A DNA stretch of 11,726 bases from CAZUZD01 sp964624465 (GTDB taxonomy: Bacteria; Planctomycetota; Planctomycetia; Isosphaerales; Isosphaeraceae). How positions within the stretch are numbered: position 1 is the first letter of the stretch; each line of letters begins with the position of its first letter. The stretch spans positions 1-11,726 of the forward strand of contig CAZUZD010000196.1 in the NCBI GenBank assembly GCA_964624465.1. Direction: 5' to 3'. The notes below the pieces were generated by a model. The model ran no database searches. It was not told where the DNA came from and saw only the letters and a program-made list of their open reading frames with translations. A program made the position numbers and the translations under genes. This document shows positions 1-7,169 of this stretch, piece by piece.

Positions 1-81
1 CGTGGGTGTTCCAAGGCCAAAATACGGGCTCTGAGTATTAATTACAACTGTAGTATTAACGCAGCATGGTCCGCCCATGAC

Positions 82-378
82 ATGAAAGCGGTCGTGGGGC
101 AGTATGAATTCGAGCCGGGATGCGCCGTGGAAGTCCGCTATGGGGCGTTCGACCCGCGGGACTGCCGCGTCCGCTCGGTGGACGGATTCAAATTCGGAAA
201 GGGGGGCAAGTGCCTGCTTCCGCCGCATGCGCCGGCCGAGGCCCTGAGCGCCCCGCCGACGGACCTTCACGAGCTGTTCGCCCTTGCTGAGAAGATGGCT
301 ACCGAGCTGAAACGACAGCACGCGGGCGACAGCGGCAAGAAGGCGCTGGGGGAGTTTTTCCGGCTCCAGGCCATGTGA
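82..378 (+). CDS. Small ORF, possible Mu/TnsB-type transposase C-terminal remnant
   Basis: This encodes 98 residues. The segment around residues 9-35 (GCAVEVRYGAFDPRDCRVRS) resembles the C-terminal beta-barrel of Mu/TnsB-type transposases, where a 'V-E-V-R-Y-D-P-x-D' strand is typical. The rest (TDLHELFALAEKMATELKRQ) looks like a charged helix. No catalytic domain is present, so if the resemblance is real this is only the tail of a transposase. The frame is open back to base 1, but the first 80 bases are AT-richer and unlike coding sequence here. No Shine-Dalgarno precedes the ATG. Its TGA overlaps the GTG that opens the downstream IS66 frame (375-378). It is most likely mobile-element debris. 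An unrelated small hypothetical protein is the alternative. Confidence 0.4.
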   Translation: MKAVVGQYEFEPGCAVEVRYGAFDPRDCRVRSVDGFKFGKGGKCLLPPHAPAEALSAPPTDLHELFALAEKMATELKRQHAGDSGKKALGEFFRLQAM

Positions 379-1391
379 ATGCAGCCAGCTCTCCGGCTGG
401 ACAGGCGGCGTCACACCCGACGCCGCTCCTCCGCCGTCCGCTTTCGCTACTCGTCGCGGTTCACGGACGGCATCGGCTCTCTGACCTGACCCCGGTCTTC
501 GAGGCGCTGGTCCGCCAGGCCGCCCAGGGTCAGGTCCTGCACAACGACGACACTACCGTCCGGATCCTCCAGCTGCGGGCTCAGACCACCGCGTCGACGG
601 CGGAGGTCCCAGAGGCGGGCATCGCCGCCGGCCGCCGGGGACTGTACACCTCGGGCGTGGTGTCGGTGGGCGACGGCCACCGGGTGGCGCTGTTCTTCAG
701 CGGCCGCCGGCACGCGGGGGAGAACCTGGCGGAGGTGCTGCGGCATCGCGCCGACTCGCTGCCGCCGCCGATCCAGATGTGCGACGCCCTGGCTCGCAAC
801 CTGCCGGGCGAGCTGCGGACGATCGTGGCGCACTGCCTGGCCCACGCCCGGCGGCAGTTCGTCGAGATCCACGACCGCTTCCCCGAGCCCTGCCGTCACC
901 TGCTCGAGAGCCTGGCCGTGGTCTACCGCGTCGACGCCGAGGCCCGAACCCGTGGCCTGTCACCCGAGGCTCGCCTGCGGCTGCATCAGGAGCAGAGCGG
1001 TCCGACGATGCAGCAGCTGCACGCCTGGCTGAGCGATCAGCTGGAGCAGAAGCAGGCCGAGCCAAACTCGGCGCTGGGCGGAGCGATCCGGTACCTGCTG
1101 CGCCACTGGGATCGGCTGACGCTGTTCCTGCGGGTGGCGGGAGCCCCGCTGGACAACAACGTGTGCGAGCGGGTGCTGAAGCGGGCGATCCTGCACCGCA
1201 AGAACGCGCTGTTCTACCGGACCGCGGCCGGAGCCCGGGTGGGCGATCAGCTGATGAGCCTGATCGTGACGTGCGGCCTGAACCAGGCCAACCCGTTCGA
1301 ATACCTGACCGCGCTGAAGGATCACGTCGACGAGCTGGAGTCGCATCCAGAACGCTGGCTGCCCTGGAACTACCGCGAGGCGCTGGCCTGA
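375..1391 (+). pseudogene. IS66-family transposase, N-terminally truncated
   Basis: From about residue 39 to the stop this matches the DDE core and C-terminus of IS66-family transposases, which carry out cut-and-paste DNA transposition. Visible landmarks are VLHNDDTTVRIL (first catalytic Asp, D58), PPIQMCDALARN (second Asp, D137), AHCLAHARRQF, APLDNNVCERVLKRA (catalytic Glu, E265), LHRKNALFYRTAAGARVGD and the terminal WLPWNYREAL. Full-length relatives have about 500 residues; this frame has 338. The N-terminal coiled coil, zinc finger and part of the linker are missing. Residues 1-38 (up to about base 488) do not resemble the family, so homology starts abruptly. No TnpA or TnpB accessory gene is nearby. 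The frame opens with GTG overlapping the preceding stop. The core is intact with no internal stops, which suggests a fairly recent truncation. It is unlikely to move by itself. Confidence 0.85.
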
Positions 1392-1626
1392 CCCTCGGCC
1401 ATCCCGACTTGACCGCCAGGCCCACGGACCCGTGAAGTCGTCACAAGTCCGGTGCGGACCGTGGTCCGCCCCGACTTCGGCCAACTTTTGCACGCCTACC
1501 GGAAGGACACCCTCGGCCGTCCAGGCCGCACCGCCAGCCCCACGGACCCGCAAGCTCGTCACGAGTCCGAGGCAAACCATGGTCCGCCCCGGACTCCAAT
1601 TATTTTTGCACGCTTGCCGGTAAGCC
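1391..1626 (+). repeat. Two tandem 118-bp direct repeats after IS66
   Basis: Unit 1 is 1391-1508 and unit 2 is 1509-1626. They align without gaps at 87 of 118 positions (hand count). Shared blocks include ACCCTCGGCC, CCCACGGACCCG, TCGTCAC-AGTCC, TGGTCCGCCCCG and TTTTGCACGC. Unit 1 holds a perfect 7-bp inverted repeat, GCGGACC-GT-GGTCCGC (1454-1469); unit 2 has a decayed version centred on ACCATGGT. The first unit starts at the last base of the IS66 stop codon. The units may belong to the element's right end or may be an unrelated local duplication. No coding function is apparent. Confidence 0.85.
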
Positions 1627-1828
1627 ACGATTGAAACAGGATGCTCGAAGCCACGCTCCGGGACAATGTGGTCTTCCGTTCTCAGGTCCCTCAGCTGAGC
1701 AGCTCGCGCCACCCGATTCACAAAAGCCTGCTGCAGGGAGATCGTCGACAGGAAGGTCACCGATTTGTGAGCCGACGCTCTTGCTGTTCCCTGACAATCA
1801 AGAAAATGTTATGAACAGTTGACGCATA
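1627..1828. other. Intergenic stretch with no recognised gene
   Basis: This lies between the tandem repeats and the terminator hairpin, at the meeting point of the + strand element debris and the minus-strand operon. A 10-bp perfect palindrome CTCAGCTGAG sits at 1690-1699. A short + frame starting at 1641 and running to about 1810 has no Shine-Dalgarno and no familiar motif. The last 40 bases are AT-richer. I see no RNA gene. Confidence 0.5.
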
Positions 1829-1857
1829 CACCGGCGGAGCTACTCTGTCCGCCGGTG
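1829..1857 (-). terminator. Hairpin terminator of the minus-strand operon
   Basis: CACCGGCGGA pairs perfectly with TCCGCCGGTG around a 9-nt loop. It lies 25 bp beyond the stop codon of the last operon gene. On the minus strand the following bases are only moderately U-rich, and a TTTTCTT run comes about 20 nt further on, so it is not a textbook intrinsic terminator. It could stop transcription from both sides. Confidence 0.55.
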
Positions 1858-1882
1858 CATTCGTCGTCGTGGAGTGTTCGGA

Positions 1883-3115
1883 TCAATACCGTGGCGCCGT
1901 GGGGATCTGAGGATTGTCATGAACAGGACTTTGGGGGCTGGCATAAACGGGCTTAGTAGTCCGATTGGTGCTACTGGGAACAGGCGTTGGGGTCGCCACG
2001 AGATCATTAGGCTTCACGGGATCGGTCGAGACGTCAGCACGGATCCAGGCCGTTACGCCGGTACGATCAAAGACGACCTTTTTCTCGGGGAACTTGAACG
2101 CCTCGGAGAGCGACGAAAGGATCACCGAGCCGGCCAGCAGGTTCTCTCGCGTGAAGTTATCCAGAACATTCTGGATCTCTTGCTCGGCAGCGGCCCTGGA
2201 GCTTTCGGGGACGTTGGAGAGATCAGGCTTGGGAACGCTCGGGTTGGAGCGCAGGCGTTCGGCGTAGTCGGCGATGTCGCGGTCCGAGATCGTCACGCGG
2301 GGGTCGCCAACCGCTTCCGGGTGCATCAGGGTGGCCAGGGCGTAGGGAGCCCCTCCCGAGAGCACGACCGTCGGTCGAGCTGTTAACTCCGGATTTGCGG
2401 CGACCTGCTCGGCGAGCGGTTTCGCGAGAAGCGACGGCTGGAGGGCGTCGGCCGCGGCCGGGAACGGTGCGTTGCCGTCGGTGTCCTTGGCGACACGGGT
2501 TGCGTAGGTGACGCTACCTAGTGGAACGCTGAAGCAAGCAGCTTGGCCGCTGCTGCCGATGACGCCCCCCTTGGTGTTACCGCTGCCCACGTCGATCAAC
2601 AGGGCGTTGTCGCGTTCAGCGGGCGGGACGAGCCCTTGGATGGTGAGCTCGACCTCGCGGCAGGGCGTGAGGAACTCCATCGGTGCCAGTCCGGTGGTTT
2701 TGGCGACTGCCTGTACCAGCTCAGACCGATTCGCCGCGTTGGGCAGCCCGCTGCTTCCGACGACGCGAATTTTCTCGGCCGGAATCTGGAATTTGTTCTT
2801 CATCTCCTGCGCAAATTCACCAGCGGCGGTGGCGGTGTCATCAATTGCCTGCTGGGAAAACAGGCCACCGTTGGCGGTTCCGGCTGCAACCGTCGTGTTG
2901 GAAACCTGATTCATCAGGGTCTGGGAGAATACACCACCCTGTCCCGAATCGACCTCGACGACGACGGCCTTCACGCCCTTCGCACCAATCTCGATCCCTC
3001 CGCGGCGGTCAGCCGCACCCGCAGGGGCCGCCAGGCCAAGAACAAGCAGGGCCCAGACTGCCGTGCGCGGCATAGACAGTCGAATCGTGCGGTCGTCCCG
3101 ATCACGTGGCGACAT
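1883..3115 (-). CDS. Exported ASKHA-fold (Ppx/GppA- or apyrase-like) protein, second paralog
   Basis: The 410-residue protein has a charged N-terminus, a hydrophobic stretch (residues 16-31) and a likely signal-peptidase site after A34 (AGA). The mature part shows ASKHA nucleotide-binding landmarks: phosphate-1 loop GGIEIGAKGVKA (39-50), VVGSSGL (118-124), a Glu-containing segment CREVELTIQGLV (152-163), phosphate-2 loop LLIDVGSGNTKGG (172-184), adenosine-type loop VVLSGGAPYALATL (250-263) and the late helix NLLAGSVILSSLSEAF. In Ppx/GppA enzymes, which cleave polyphosphate or pppGpp, the first loop is DxGSNS and the second DxGGGSTE; here they are EIGAKG and DVGSGNTK, so activity is uncertain. 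A Pro/Thr/Ser-rich tail (361-410) is absent from its neighbour. AGGAGAG six bases before the ATG supports this start. It is 44 bp downstream of its paralog and is the last gene of the operon. Confidence 0.75.
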   Translation of the reverse strand: MSPRDRDDRTIRLSMPRTAVWALLVLGLAAPAGAADRRGGIEIGAKGVKAVVVEVDSGQGGVFSQTLMNQVSNTTVAAGTANGGLFSQQAIDDTATAAGEFAQEMKNKFQIPAEKIRVVGSSGLPNAANRSELVQAVAKTTGLAPMEFLTPCREVELTIQGLVPPAERDNALLIDVGSGNTKGGVIGSSGQAACFSVPLGSVTYATRVAKDTDGNAPFPAAADALQPSLLAKPLAEQVAANPELTARPTVVLSGGAPYALATLMHPEAVGDPRVTISDRDIADYAERLRSNPSVPKPDLSNVPESSRAAAEQEIQNVLDNFTRENLLAGSVILSSLSEAFKFPEKKVVFDRTGVTAWIRADVSTDPVKPNDLVATPTPVPSSTNRTTKPVYASPQSPVHDNPQIPTAPRY

Positions 3116-3159
3116 GAATCTCTCCTGGGTCTCGGATTTTGAAGGACAGGGGCCGCGGC

Positions 3160-4314
3160 CTAGCGGGCCTTGTTCACAAAGCCCACGATCCAGGCGACAA
3201 TGCCGGATCGGGTAAAGTAAACCTCCTTGTTCAGCGACTCCCAGTGCAGGGCGTCGGCGATCGCCAGGAGAATCTCCGATCCAGCCAGCAGATCTTCGGT
3301 CGTGAACTTGTCGAGGACCGATTGGACCTCCTCGCCAGCGCGATCGCGTGCCCCCTCGGCGAGCTTTGTCAGGTCGGGGCGTGGGATTTCGCCGCGGTCT
3401 TGGAGTTCGCGGTTGAAGCGGCGAACGTCGGCCAAGTTCATCGGAATCACCGGGTCTTCGCTCACGACGCCGCCAGGATTGGTCAGCGTGGCGATCGCCC
3501 AGACCACACCGCCGCTCAGGTAGATCCGCGACCGGTTCTCCAACCCGGCCATCCTGGGAAAGGCCTCGGCCACCTTCAACTCGACGTTCGGGCGTCGGAG
3601 CCGGGCTGCTGCCTCGCAGAAGGCGCCCCAGCCTCGCGTCTTCAAGCGGTCAACCTCGGCGCGGATCGTTCGAACATAGGCGACCGTGCCCTCGATAGGT
3701 GCGTTGACGCTGTAATCGCGAGCCACGCTCAGGCCACGACGGGGCGTGTGATAGCCAAGCTTCACGTTGCCGCTACCGATGTCGACCAGGACCGCCTTGC
3801 CCAGGTCACCACGCGGTATGGCTCCGTGGACCAGTAGCCCGACCTCGGTCTCCTGATCGACCTGGTTCAGATCCTCCGCCCCGCCAGTGGCCGCCTTCAC
3901 TGCAGCCTTCAGATCTGGATAGTTGGGCGGGGTACCACCGATCAGCAGCCCGCTGCTGGCAACGACCCAGATCCGCTCCGGTGGGATTTTCAGAGTTTCC
4001 CGGAAATATGTGTAAAAGTCGCCGACTGCCGCCCGCGCTTCGGCGATTGCCTCGGGGCGGAAGGAGCCGTCGGCAGTCCGCGCCCCCAATGTCACGTCGT
4101 TGATGGCCACGTGCGGCAACTTGGTCACGAGGTGATTGAGGTCCGGGGTCCCGCCGACTTCGACTGGCAGGGCGATGGCCTTAATCCCTTTCGCTCCCAG
4201 CTCGATGCCAGCGTACAGCTCGGGGCCGTCGGCATGAGCTTTTCGGCTTGCACCGATGAGGAATACGGCGCTGGCCAGTGTAGCAAGTGCCAAAACAGAA
4301 TGGATGCGTGGCAT
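3160..4314 (-). CDS. Exported ASKHA-fold (Ppx/GppA- or apyrase-like) protein, first paralog
   Basis: I chose the ATG at 4314 (384 residues) because GAGGG precedes it at good spacing. The in-frame ATGs at 4335 and 4326 lack a ribosome site, and 4335 lies almost at the expected transcription start. A signal peptide covers residues 1-28, with likely cleavage after AHA. ASKHA-type landmarks follow: AGIELGAKGIKAI (35-47), VVASSGL (117-123), DQETEVGLLVHGAI (153-166; Glu candidates for catalysis), VLVDIGSGNVKLGY (175-188), IYLSGGVVWAIATL (264-277) and DLLAGSEILLAIADAL. The C-terminal blocks (QSVLDKFTTEDLLAGS, SGIVAWI) match those of the downstream gene closely, so the pair arose by duplication. The first-loop Asp of Ppx/GppA is Glu here and the GSNS core is absent. 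The protein would act outside the cytoplasm. Substrate is unknown; polyphosphate or extracellular nucleotides are possible. Confidence 0.75.
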   Translation of the reverse strand: MPRIHSVLALATLASAVFLIGASRKAHADGPELYAGIELGAKGIKAIALPVEVGGTPDLNHLVTKLPHVAINDVTLGARTADGSFRPEAIAEARAAVGDFYTYFRETLKIPPERIWVVASSGLLIGGTPPNYPDLKAAVKAATGGAEDLNQVDQETEVGLLVHGAIPRGDLGKAVLVDIGSGNVKLGYHTPRRGLSVARDYSVNAPIEGTVAYVRTIRAEVDRLKTRGWGAFCEAAARLRRPNVELKVAEAFPRMAGLENRSRIYLSGGVVWAIATLTNPGGVVSEDPVIPMNLADVRRFNRELQDRGEIPRPDLTKLAEGARDRAGEEVQSVLDKFTTEDLLAGSEILLAIADALHWESLNKEVYFTRSGIVAWIVGFVNKAR

Positions 4315-4349
4315 GTCGGCCCTCATCAAGGCCATTCAAAATCTAAATC

Positions 4350-4358
4350 ACTATACCA
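4350..4358 (-). promoter_or_regulatory. Candidate extended -10 promoter before the paralog pair
   Basis: On the minus strand the sequence reads TGGTATAGT, which fits an extended -10 element (TGn followed by a TATAAT-like hexamer). No good -35 box is found at 16-18 bp, which is tolerable for extended -10 promoters. Transcription would start near 4343, about 28 nt before the ATG at 4314. The site lies in a short AT-rich patch in otherwise GC-rich DNA. A weak five-pair C/G hairpin (4383-4399) sits just upstream, after the VWA gene. Confidence 0.4.
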
Positions 4359-4410
4359 CATTGACTGGCGCGGAACATCTAACCCCCAGGGCTCGGGGGA
4401 GTGGTGGGAG

Positions 4411-6645
4411 TCAGGGCAGCTCCTGCTCGACGTCGATCCAGCACCACTGGGTCTCCCCACCATGGAGGGAGAACCATCGTGTCGATTCGGCCTCGGCCAG
4501 TGCCTTCAGTTTTACAAGGCGGGCAGTGGCCGCCGGCAGCAGCGACTTGACCAGCTCGGAAGTCAGCTCGTCGACCTTTCGTCGCAGGATCAGGGAGTTC
4601 GCCGGCAGACCGCCGCGGGGCTTTAGGATCGAACCCTCGACCGTACCCGAGGGATCGATGCCCACCGCCACGCGCATCGCCGCGATCGGGTCGGATGCCC
4701 TGAGGATTGGCTCTAGCAACGAGACCAACTCCCTGACCTCGGCACGGCTTAACAGAGCGGCTTCGCGGACGAGGGGAACGCCCGCCATGCCGCCTCCGGG
4801 GGGACGCAGCCACCGCCAGACGAACCCTTCCTCCGCCACTCTGACGCCGACCAGCGCCCGGAGCCGGTCGATCGGGACGCTCCGCTCGGCCAGGAGCCGC
4901 TCCAACTCGGTGCCCGTGCGGGTCGGGAACCGTCGGCCGAGCATCAGAGCGTAAGTCGCCTCGAGTTCGCGCTGGCGAGACTTCATCGCGTCGTACTTCT
5001 GGTTGAGCACCTCCGTGAGGCTCGCGCCCTCATCGACCATGGGCACGAAGCTGGCGGTAGGACGTCCGTCCGCCCCTTCGGCTCGGTTCAGCCGGTCGAT
5101 CAGTGCGTTCATCTGGGTGAAGAACTTCTGAGCGGAGTCCTGAGCGATGGGCCGGTCCTGGACCTTGATCGACGGATCCGGCCTCTCGGGGTCGACGACC
5201 TGGACGACGACCAACTCGATCGGGCCACGACCTCTGCGGGTGATTTTCTCAACCAGGCGGTCATAGTCAGGGTCGTCGCGGTTTCCGTGATCGCCGATCA
5301 GGACGACGAGGCGAGTGGCACCGGGACGAGCCTCGAAGTTGGCCGCATCGAGGGCGGCGTCGAGGCCTTCCGCGACCATCTCCGGGTAGTCGCCGCCGTT
5401 GGTCAGGACGTGTCGCTGGACCTGATCGATGAGGTTCTTCCCGGCGGGCGAACGGGCGTTGACCAGCCGCATCGGTTGGAAGCCAGGCGGGCGGCCCCCC
5501 CGGGCATCATTGTAGTAGGAAACGGCCACCTCCACCGTCTCGTTGACGTTGCTGACGGCGTCCTCCACGATGCGCTGGACCGTACGGGCAACACGGGGGA
5601 AATGCGCGCCCATGCTGTTGGTGTCATCCATGACGAAGACCACCTGCCTGGCGGTGTTCAGACGCTCGCGGAGGGACTGCATTTCGAGGCGGATCGCCTC
5701 ATCTTCCTCGGCCGTGGGTGGGCGCTGGTCTTCGCCGAGCAGGGCCCCGATGCCGCCGACACGCAGCAGTTCGTTACCCGTGTTGGGATTGATCTGGGGG
5801 AATTCATCGTCGCGGAGGTAGGGCAGGATGGGCATCCTCGGCTCCGCGGCGGTCAGGGGAAGGCCGACGCCGTTTTCGTCGGCCTGCTCTTCGAAGAGCA
5901 CCGCGCGCCGAGTTGTGCCGTCGTCGTCGTAAGCAGCCGCCTGCCCGCGGAAGACGGTGCCCGAGGCCTTGCGCCGCACGGGGGCATCAGGCAAGGTCGA
6001 GGAACGGTCCCAGGCGACGCCGCGGCGACTCTCGTAGGCAAGGATCAACTCGCGGGGCACCCAGCCCAGCACAGCCCGGGCGGCCCGGGCCGAATCGGCG
6101 TCGCTCGGAAAGCGGGGCTCAGGGCCGATGAGTGCAAAATCGCCCGATTCGGCGTAGCGGAAGGCGAGGTTCAGCAGGGGAATCGTCGTCGTCGGAGGGG
6201 AATCGGCAGATGGCGCTCGACGGACCGGTACCCGGAGCCGGTCGTCCGGTCCGCCGGGCTGCAGAGATAAGACTGTGTTAACGACCACGACCAGCCGGGG
6301 AGAGCCTGACCCGGCGACGACCTCGGCGGAGGCGCGTCGGATCAATACGTCCCCCGGTACCCAGCCAACGGTCGTGCTGGGTTGGGAGCGGCGGGCCACC
6401 AGGAACCAGGGCGTCTCTCCCTGCTGACGGACGACCAGCAGCGGCTCGAGAAAGGTCAAGGCGGGCCCGGTCGCGGGGCTGGCCGACTCCGAGGGCGCCT
6501 GGCGAGCCACGATTCCATCGGCTGCCGACCAAGCGGTCACTGGTTTCGCAGCGGGACGGGGCTGCTGTGCGGTAGTTTCGAACCCGGCCAGGAGGGCGGC
6601 AACGAAGTTAACCACGACGAACGATACGACTCGGCGTGTGATCAA
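4411..6645 (-). CDS. Exported protein with SH3-like segments and VWA domain
   Basis: The 744-residue product begins with a signal peptide (about 1-26; no lipobox Cys). Two SH3-like segments follow, each ending in a GWVP strand (94-97 and 194-197); such folds often bind cell-wall or protein ligands. A proline- and acid-rich linker leads to a von Willebrand factor A domain (about 334-545). Its metal site looks intact: D340-x-T342-x-S344 in VFVMDDTNSMG, T415 before GGDYPE, and D452 in VVLIGDHG. The C-terminal 200 residues are mostly helical (LLSRAEVRELVSLLEPIL). This layout faintly recalls the VWA part of PpkA-type proteins, but no kinase is present. The start is TTG, overlapping the upstream stop as TTGA, with GAAGG six bases before it. 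It probably binds a partner protein in the periplasm or at the surface; enzymatic activity is not indicated. Confidence 0.8.
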   Translation of the reverse strand: MITRRVVSFVVVNFVAALLAGFETTAQQPRPAAKPVTAWSAADGIVARQAPSESASPATGPALTFLEPLLVVRQQGETPWFLVARRSQPSTTVGWVPGDVLIRRASAEVVAGSGSPRLVVVVNTVLSLQPGGPDDRLRVPVRRAPSADSPPTTTIPLLNLAFRYAESGDFALIGPEPRFPSDADSARAARAVLGWVPRELILAYESRRGVAWDRSSTLPDAPVRRKASGTVFRGQAAAYDDDGTTRRAVLFEEQADENGVGLPLTAAEPRMPILPYLRDDEFPQINPNTGNELLRVGGIGALLGEDQRPPTAEEDEAIRLEMQSLRERLNTARQVVFVMDDTNSMGAHFPRVARTVQRIVEDAVSNVNETVEVAVSYYNDARGGRPPGFQPMRLVNARSPAGKNLIDQVQRHVLTNGGDYPEMVAEGLDAALDAANFEARPGATRLVVLIGDHGNRDDPDYDRLVEKITRRGRGPIELVVVQVVDPERPDPSIKVQDRPIAQDSAQKFFTQMNALIDRLNRAEGADGRPTASFVPMVDEGASLTEVLNQKYDAMKSRQRELEATYALMLGRRFPTRTGTELERLLAERSVPIDRLRALVGVRVAEEGFVWRWLRPPGGGMAGVPLVREAALLSRAEVRELVSLLEPILRASDPIAAMRVAVGIDPSGTVEGSILKPRGGLPANSLILRRKVDELTSELVKSLLPAATARLVKLKALAEAESTRWFSLHGGETQWCWIDVEQELP

Positions 6646-7169
6646 GGTGCGCCTTCGCTTCCCGGATTCGAGGGGAGTGACTTCAACTCCTTCGCGGGCG
6701 AGTTATCGCCCAGTGGGAACAAAATAGAAAAGTCTTTGCCATGTCTGGCGACACTCAGAGCAGCTCCCAAAGACTTGAGCGTTGCATCGAGTTCGGACTT
6801 GGCAATCTTCGCATCGTCGCCGAGTTGTTTGAGGTTCCCTGCGACGATCTCCAAACTTATGCTCGCTTCATTCAATTGAGCAATAGCCATAGTCAACGCT
6901 TCCGGCTGCGGTTGGGTTGGCCTGGCGAGGTACGGCTCGGTCGCGGTAGGCACAGTCGCCGTGCGCTCGGACCATATCTTCTCTGCCTGTCCAAGGACGC
7001 TGAACTGCTTGAAGACCAGCCACAGCAAACTCATCTGTACCACCAGGGCGAGCAGGGCGGACAGGTAGCCCAGAGCCAGATCCAGGCCACCGCGCAATCG
7101 TCCACCAGATCGTCGCGCATCGATGTCGTGACCTGACTCGTCGATGGCCATGGTCCCACGGTCCTTCAT
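6642..7169 (-). CDS. Single-pass membrane protein with helical extracytoplasmic region
   Basis: This is a 175-residue protein that I do not recognise. A short charged N-terminus (about 1-29) precedes one strong membrane helix (30-53, YLSALLALVVQMSLLWLVF). A Thr/Pro linker (TATVPTATEPYLARPTQPQP) and an amphipathic, probably coiled-coil stretch (91-140, with alternating Leu/Ile and Asp/Lys) follow. The tail is Pro/Ser-rich. The layout (short inside, one helix with D30 at its edge, longer outside) is loosely that of MotB/ExbD/TolR-type partners, but no OmpA-like or ExbD domain is visible. Its ATG overlaps the upstream stop as ATGA, and its stop overlaps the downstream TTG, so it is coupled on both sides. 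An in-frame ATG at 7151 is an alternative start. Base composition is a little less GC-rich than its neighbours. Confidence 0.7.
   Translation of the reverse strand: MKDRGTMAIDESGHDIDARRSGGRLRGGLDLALGYLSALLALVVQMSLLWLVFKQFSVLGQAEKIWSERTATVPTATEPYLARPTQPQPEALTMAIAQLNEASISLEIVAGNLKQLGDDAKIAKSELDATLKSLGAALSVARHGKDFSILFPLGDNSPAKELKSLPSNPGSEGAP

Noticed and set aside
34..59. Short direct repeat AGTATTAA (34-41 and 52-59) as operator or attachment site
   Set aside because: Eight bases in a small AT-rich patch with no gene clearly dependent on it; too little to support a site.
65..76. CATGGTCCGCCC as a third, partial copy of the 118-bp repeat
   Set aside because: Flanking bases do not match the repeat unit on either side, so chance cannot be excluded. 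Mentioned only as a side note in the repeat finding.
447..1760. Long open frames opposite and offset to the IS66 transposase
   Set aside because: They are Arg/Pro/Ala-rich translations typical of out-of-frame GC-rich DNA and contain no motif, whereas the + frame carries the DDE landmarks.
5287..6270. A 327-codon + strand frame inside the VWA gene
   Set aside because: The opposite strand carries a coherent signal peptide, GWVP strands and MIDAS residues. The + frame has no motif or ribosome site and is a codon-bias shadow.
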